Below, in pieces: positions 60,981 through 64,000 of a DNA stretch of 64,000 bases. The notes below the pieces were generated by a model that was given only the letters and a program-made list of their open reading frames with translations, was not told where the DNA came from and did not search any database. Where the stretch lies: the NCBI GenBank assembly GCA_022565395.1, contig JAIUMV010000004.1, positions 1 to 64,000 on the forward strand, given 5' to 3'. How positions within the stretch are numbered: position 1 is the stretch's first letter; each line of letters starts with the position of its first letter. Made by a program: the position numbers and the translations under genes. Source of the stretch: Marinobacter sp. GTDB lineage: Bacteria > Pseudomonadota > Gammaproteobacteria > Pseudomonadales > Oleiphilaceae.

Positions 60981-63056
60981 TCAGCTACCGAGCACCGAGA
61001 TGTCCGCCACCCGCAGGAACAGGTTACGCAACCGGTTCAACAGGGCCAGGCGATTATTGCGGACCGCTTCGTCGTCCGCCATCACCATGACGTCATCGAA
61101 GAAGGTATCCACAGTGTCCCGCAGTTCCGCCAGTGAGGCCAGCGCAGTACCGTAATCACCGGCATCAAACAGTGGTAGCACCTTGGCACTTTGAGCATCC
61201 ACAGCTGCGGCCAGGGCTTTTTCGGCGTCATCCTGCAACAGGCTGGCGTCGACGGTTTCACCGATACGATCACCACCCTGCTTGGTCAGGATATTGGATA
61301 CCCGTTTGTTGGCGGCAGCCAGAGCCTGCGCCTGAGGCAGCTGGCGGAAGGCTTCCACCGCTTCCACCCGCTGATGGAAATCCAGCGGTCGGGTCGGACG
61401 GCGGGCATGTACCGCCAGGTAAACTTCGGCGCCAACACCCTGGTCTTCATAGTGGGCGCGGAAACGCTCCAGCATGTAATCCACAACGGTATTGACGGTC
61501 TCGGCCGCGGCCAGGCCGGCGAAGTTTTCTGCGGCCCATTCACAACAGGTCTGCAGATCCAGTGGCAGTTTGCGCTCGATGATAATGCGCAGCACCCCCA
61601 ATGCCGCCCGTCGCAGGGCAAAGGGGTCACGGGTACCGGACGGCGGCTGGTTGATGCCGAACAGGCCCACCAGCGAGTCCAGCCGGTCAGCAATGGCCAG
61701 CGCACAACCGGTAGCGGTGGTTGGGAGCTGGTCGCCGGCAAAGCGCGGCATGTACTGCTCATTGAGGGCAACGGCGACTTCGTCTGCTTCGCCGTCGTGG
61801 CGGGCGTAGTACTCCCCCATGATGCCCTGCAGGTCGGTGAACTCCAGCACCATTTCCGTCACCAGGTCCGTTTTCGCCAACATGGCCGCACGTTCAGCCA
61901 GCGCCGGATCTGCCTGGATAGCGCCGGCAATGCGGCCGGCGAGCCTGGCAACCCGTACGGATTTGTCGTAGATGCTGCCCAGCTTTTCCTGAAACACGAT
62001 GGGCTTGAGGCGGTCGATGCGGTCTTCCAACCGGGTCTGGCGATCAGTCTGATAAAAGAAGGCGGCATCAGAAAGACGTGGCCGGATGACCTTTTCATTA
62101 CCGGCAACGACCTGAGCCGGGTCCTTGCTCTCCAGATTGGCAACGGTGATGAACAGCGGCAGCATGCGGCCGTTACTGTCCACCACGTGGAAGTACTTCT
62201 GATGCTCCTTCATGGACGAAATCAGTGCTTCTGCAGGCACTTCCAGGAAACGCTCCTCGAAGCTGCCCAACAACGGCACCGGCCATTCGTTCAGGGCCGT
62301 GACTTCGTCCAGCAGGTCTTCATCAATAACCGCTACGCCCTGCCCTTGCTGTTGTGCAATGGCCGTCACCCCTGCGCGGATTTGCTCCCGGCGGATGGCA
62401 AAATCAGCGATCACCTTGCCCTCTTCCTGCAGGATCAGTTCATAGTCATTCGGGGTGGGAATGATCAACTCTTTCGGGCAGTGGAAGCGGTGGCCGCGGG
62501 TTTTGTTGCCCGGCACGAAGCCCATGATGGGAGTTTCGATCACCTGATTGCCCAGCAGCAGTAGCACCCATTGTATCGGGCGCACGAATTCGGTTTTATG
62601 GGCACCCCAGCGCATGCGCTTGGGGATGGGCAGTTGGTTCAGGGCCTTCTCGATCAATGCCGGTAGCAGCTCGCTGGTGGGCCGGCCTTTGTCCACCGTG
62701 CGGTAAATAACCCAGGCGCCTTTATCGGTTTCCAGGGTGTCGAGCTGGTCTGGTGTCACGCCGAGGGAGGTGGCGAACCCGGTGAGTGCGCGGGTGGGGT
62801 TGCCTGCATCATCAAAGGCTGCCTTCACGGCCGGGCCGCGACGCTCCACCGGCTTGTCCGGCTGGGCATCCTGCAGGGCACGGATACGGATCGCCAGGCG
62901 ACGAGGCGCAGCAAAGCTATGGACCTCACCGTGGCTGACGCCCGCTTCTGCAAGGCCTTGCAACAAACCGTCGGTCAACGCCTGAGACAGGGTCTTGAGG
63001 GCTTTGGGTGGCAGCTCCTCGGTACCGAGTTCAAACAGAAAATCCTGTGTAGCCAT
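60981..63056 (-). CDS. glyS: Glycyl-tRNA synthetase beta subunit
   Basis: This encodes 691 residues, the normal length. It starts [27 protein letters not shown] and carries the beta-subunit blocks [13 protein letters not shown] and LPKRM-like IPKRMRWG. It forms the alpha2beta2 enzyme with GlyQ and binds tRNA-Gly. It starts 2 nt after the glyQ stop. Confidence 0.97.
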   Translation of the reverse strand: MATQDFLFELGTEELPPKALKTLSQALTDGLLQGLAEAGVSHGEVHSFAAPRRLAIRIRALQDAQPDKPVERRGPAVKAAFDDAGNPTRALTGFATSLGVTPDQLDTLETDKGAWVIYRTVDKGRPTSELLPALIEKALNQLPIPKRMRWGAHKTEFVRPIQWVLLLLGNQVIETPIMGFVPGNKTRGHRFHCPKELIIPTPNDYELILQEEGKVIADFAIRREQIRAGVTAIAQQQGQGVAVIDEDLLDEVTALNEWPVPLLGSFEERFLEVPAEALISSMKEHQKYFHVVDSNGRMLPLFITVANLESKDPAQVVAGNEKVIRPRLSDAAFFYQTDRQTRLEDRIDRLKPIVFQEKLGSIYDKSVRVARLAGRIAGAIQADPALAERAAMLAKTDLVTEMVLEFTDLQGIMGEYYARHDGEADEVAVALNEQYMPRFAGDQLPTTATGCALAIADRLDSLVGLFGINQPPSGTRDPFALRRAALGVLRIIIERKLPLDLQTCCEWAAENFAGLAAAETVNTVVDYMLERFRAHYEDQGVGAEVYLAVHARRPTRPLDFHQRVEAVEAFRQLPQAQALAAANKRVSNILTKQGGDRIGETVDASLLQDDAEKALAAAVDAQSAKVLPLFDAGDYGTALASLAELRDTVDTFFDDVMVMADDEAVRNNRLALLNRLRNLFLRVADISVLGS

Positions 63057-63058
63057 GA

Positions 63059-64000
63059 TTATGGGTTCCCTTGTTCGGTATCAGCGGCGGCGGTGGCCAG
63101 CAGTTCCTGGCGCAGGGCTTCCGGTGCCAGTGGGAAGCCCAGGGCCTTGCGACTGTCGAAATAGGCTTGCGCCACAGCCCGTGCCAGAGTGCGCACTCGC
63201 AGGATAAAGCGTTGACGTTCGGTCACTGAGATGGCGTGGCGGGCGTCCAACAGGTTGAAGGTGTGGGATGCCTTGAGTACCTGCTCATAAGCAGGCAGGG
63301 CCAGGCCGGCCTCGATCAGACGCTGGCTCTCTTGCTCATGGGTGTCGAAGCAGTGGAACAGAAACTCGGTATTGGCGTGCTGGAAGTTGTAGGTGGACAT
63401 TTCCACCTCATTCTGGTGAAACACGTCGCCATAAGTGACGGGCCCATCCGGGCCCTGTGTCCATACCAGATCGTAGACACTGTCCACACCCTGCAGGTAC
63501 ATGGCGATACGCTCAAGACCATAGGTAATCTCGCCGGTTACCGGATAGCACTCGATGCCGCCCACCTGCTGGAAATAGGTGAACTGGGTGACTTCCATAC
63601 CGTTGAGCCAGACTTCCCAGCCCAGGCCCCAGGCGCCCAGCGTGGGTGACTCCCAGTTATCCTCAACAAAGCGGATATCGTGCACCAGCGGATCCAGCCC
63701 CAGCGCCTTCAGGGACTCCAGATACAGCTCCTGAATATTGTCCGGCGACGGTTTCAGTACCACCTGAAACTGGTAGTAATGCTGCAGGCGGTTGGGGTTC
63801 TCACCGTAACGGCCGTCGGTTGGGCGGCGGCTGGGCTGCACATAGGCAGAGTTCCAGGTTTCCGGCCCAATAGCCCGCAGGAAAGTGGCGGGGTGGAAGG
63901 TCCCGGCGCCTACTTCCATATCCAGCGGCTGAAGTACCACACAGCCCTGCTGGGCCCAGAAATTCTGCAGGGCGAGGATCAGCCCCTGGAAGGTCTTGAT
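63059..64000 (-). CDS. glyQ: Glycyl-tRNA synthetase alpha subunit (N-terminus beyond window)
   Basis: 313 residues are visible, and the frame continues past the right edge with [19 protein letters not shown], the normal near-start of GlyQ, so only a few residues are missing. [19 protein letters not shown] and [22 protein letters not shown] are class-II motif regions that bind glycine and ATP. It pairs with GlyS, 2 nt downstream. Confidence 0.97.
   Translation of the reverse strand: MKTFQGLILALQNFWAQQGCVVLQPLDMEVGAGTFHPATFLRAIGPETWNSAYVQPSRRPTDGRYGENPNRLQHYYQFQVVLKPSPDNIQELYLESLKALGLDPLVHDIRFVEDNWESPTLGAWGLGWEVWLNGMEVTQFTYFQQVGGIECYPVTGEITYGLERIAMYLQGVDSVYDLVWTQGPDGPVTYGDVFHQNEVEMSTYNFQHANTEFLFHCFDTHEQESQRLIEAGLALPAYEQVLKASHTFNLLDARHAISVTERQRFILRVRTLARAVAQAYFDSRKALGFPLAPEALRQELLATAAADTEQGNP

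Overview
The window is a stretch of a gammaproteobacterial chromosome around the replication origin. It has moderately high GC, and the gene order is of the Pseudomonas/Oceanospirillales/Alcanivorax kind: rpmH-rnpA-yidD-yidC-mnmE on one side of the origin, dnaA-dnaN-recF-gyrB on the other, and mnmG-rsmG-parA-parB-atpIBEFHAGDC-glmU-glmS further along. I cannot name the genus from sequence alone. All calls come from reading translations, motifs and spacing; no database search was run.

Layout. 1-1740: accessory edge with the tail of an IS30-type transposase, a small basic protein, a putative HTH protein, an antitoxin-like protein and a small membrane protein. 1764-6695: ethanolamine catabolism (AraC-type regulator, eutB, eutC, ethanolamine permease), without microcompartment genes. 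6842-9077: a TonB-dependent receptor behind a Fur-like box. 9138-13552 (minus): glmU, glmS and a DUF3524 glycosyltransferase of the tRNA-queuosine mannosyltransferase type. 13681-20868 (minus): the complete F1Fo ATP synthase operon with a good sigma70 promoter. 21114-25385 (minus): parB, parA, rsmG, mnmG. 25386-25981: non-coding stretch with two perfect DnaA boxes. 25982-41450: an accessory block that separates mnmG from mnmE: an EAL phosphodiesterase, a DUF3833-adaptor-RND efflux operon, an acyl-CoA dehydrogenase, a second TonB receptor with a divergent LysR regulator, a di-haem cytochrome c peroxidase behind an FNR/ANR-like box, an alpha/beta hydrolase and a Cys/Met-metabolism PLP enzyme. 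41471-45479 (minus): mnmE, yidC, yidD, rnpA, rpmH. 45720-46080: the likely oriC with a dense DnaA-box cluster. 46207-53766 (plus): dnaA, dnaN, an ABC1/UbiB-type kinase-like gene, recF (carrying two perfect parS sites) and gyrB. 53878-60700: a VC0807-type membrane protein, a PEP-CTERM exported protein, a three-gene operon ending in a GGDEF protein, an Abi-alpha/DUF4393-like gene with a DUF445 membrane protein, and a GGCT-fold protein. 60778-64000: tRNA-Pro(CGG), glyS and partial glyQ.

How it fits together. The core is the origin-proximal housekeeping set: initiation (DnaA, DnaN, RecF, GyrB), segregation (ParA/ParB with parS inside recF), membrane insertion (YidC/YidD), RNA processing and modification (RnpA, MnmE, MnmG, RsmG) and energy (ATP synthase). 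No obviously new multi-gene defence or mobile system is visible. The most unusual points are the roughly 16-kb accessory block that splits mnmE from mnmG with DnaA boxes on both sides of it, the kinase-like gene inside the dnaA-dnaN-recF-gyrB operon, the two parS sites within recF, and the unrecognised 501-aa helical protein in an operon with a diguanylate cyclase.
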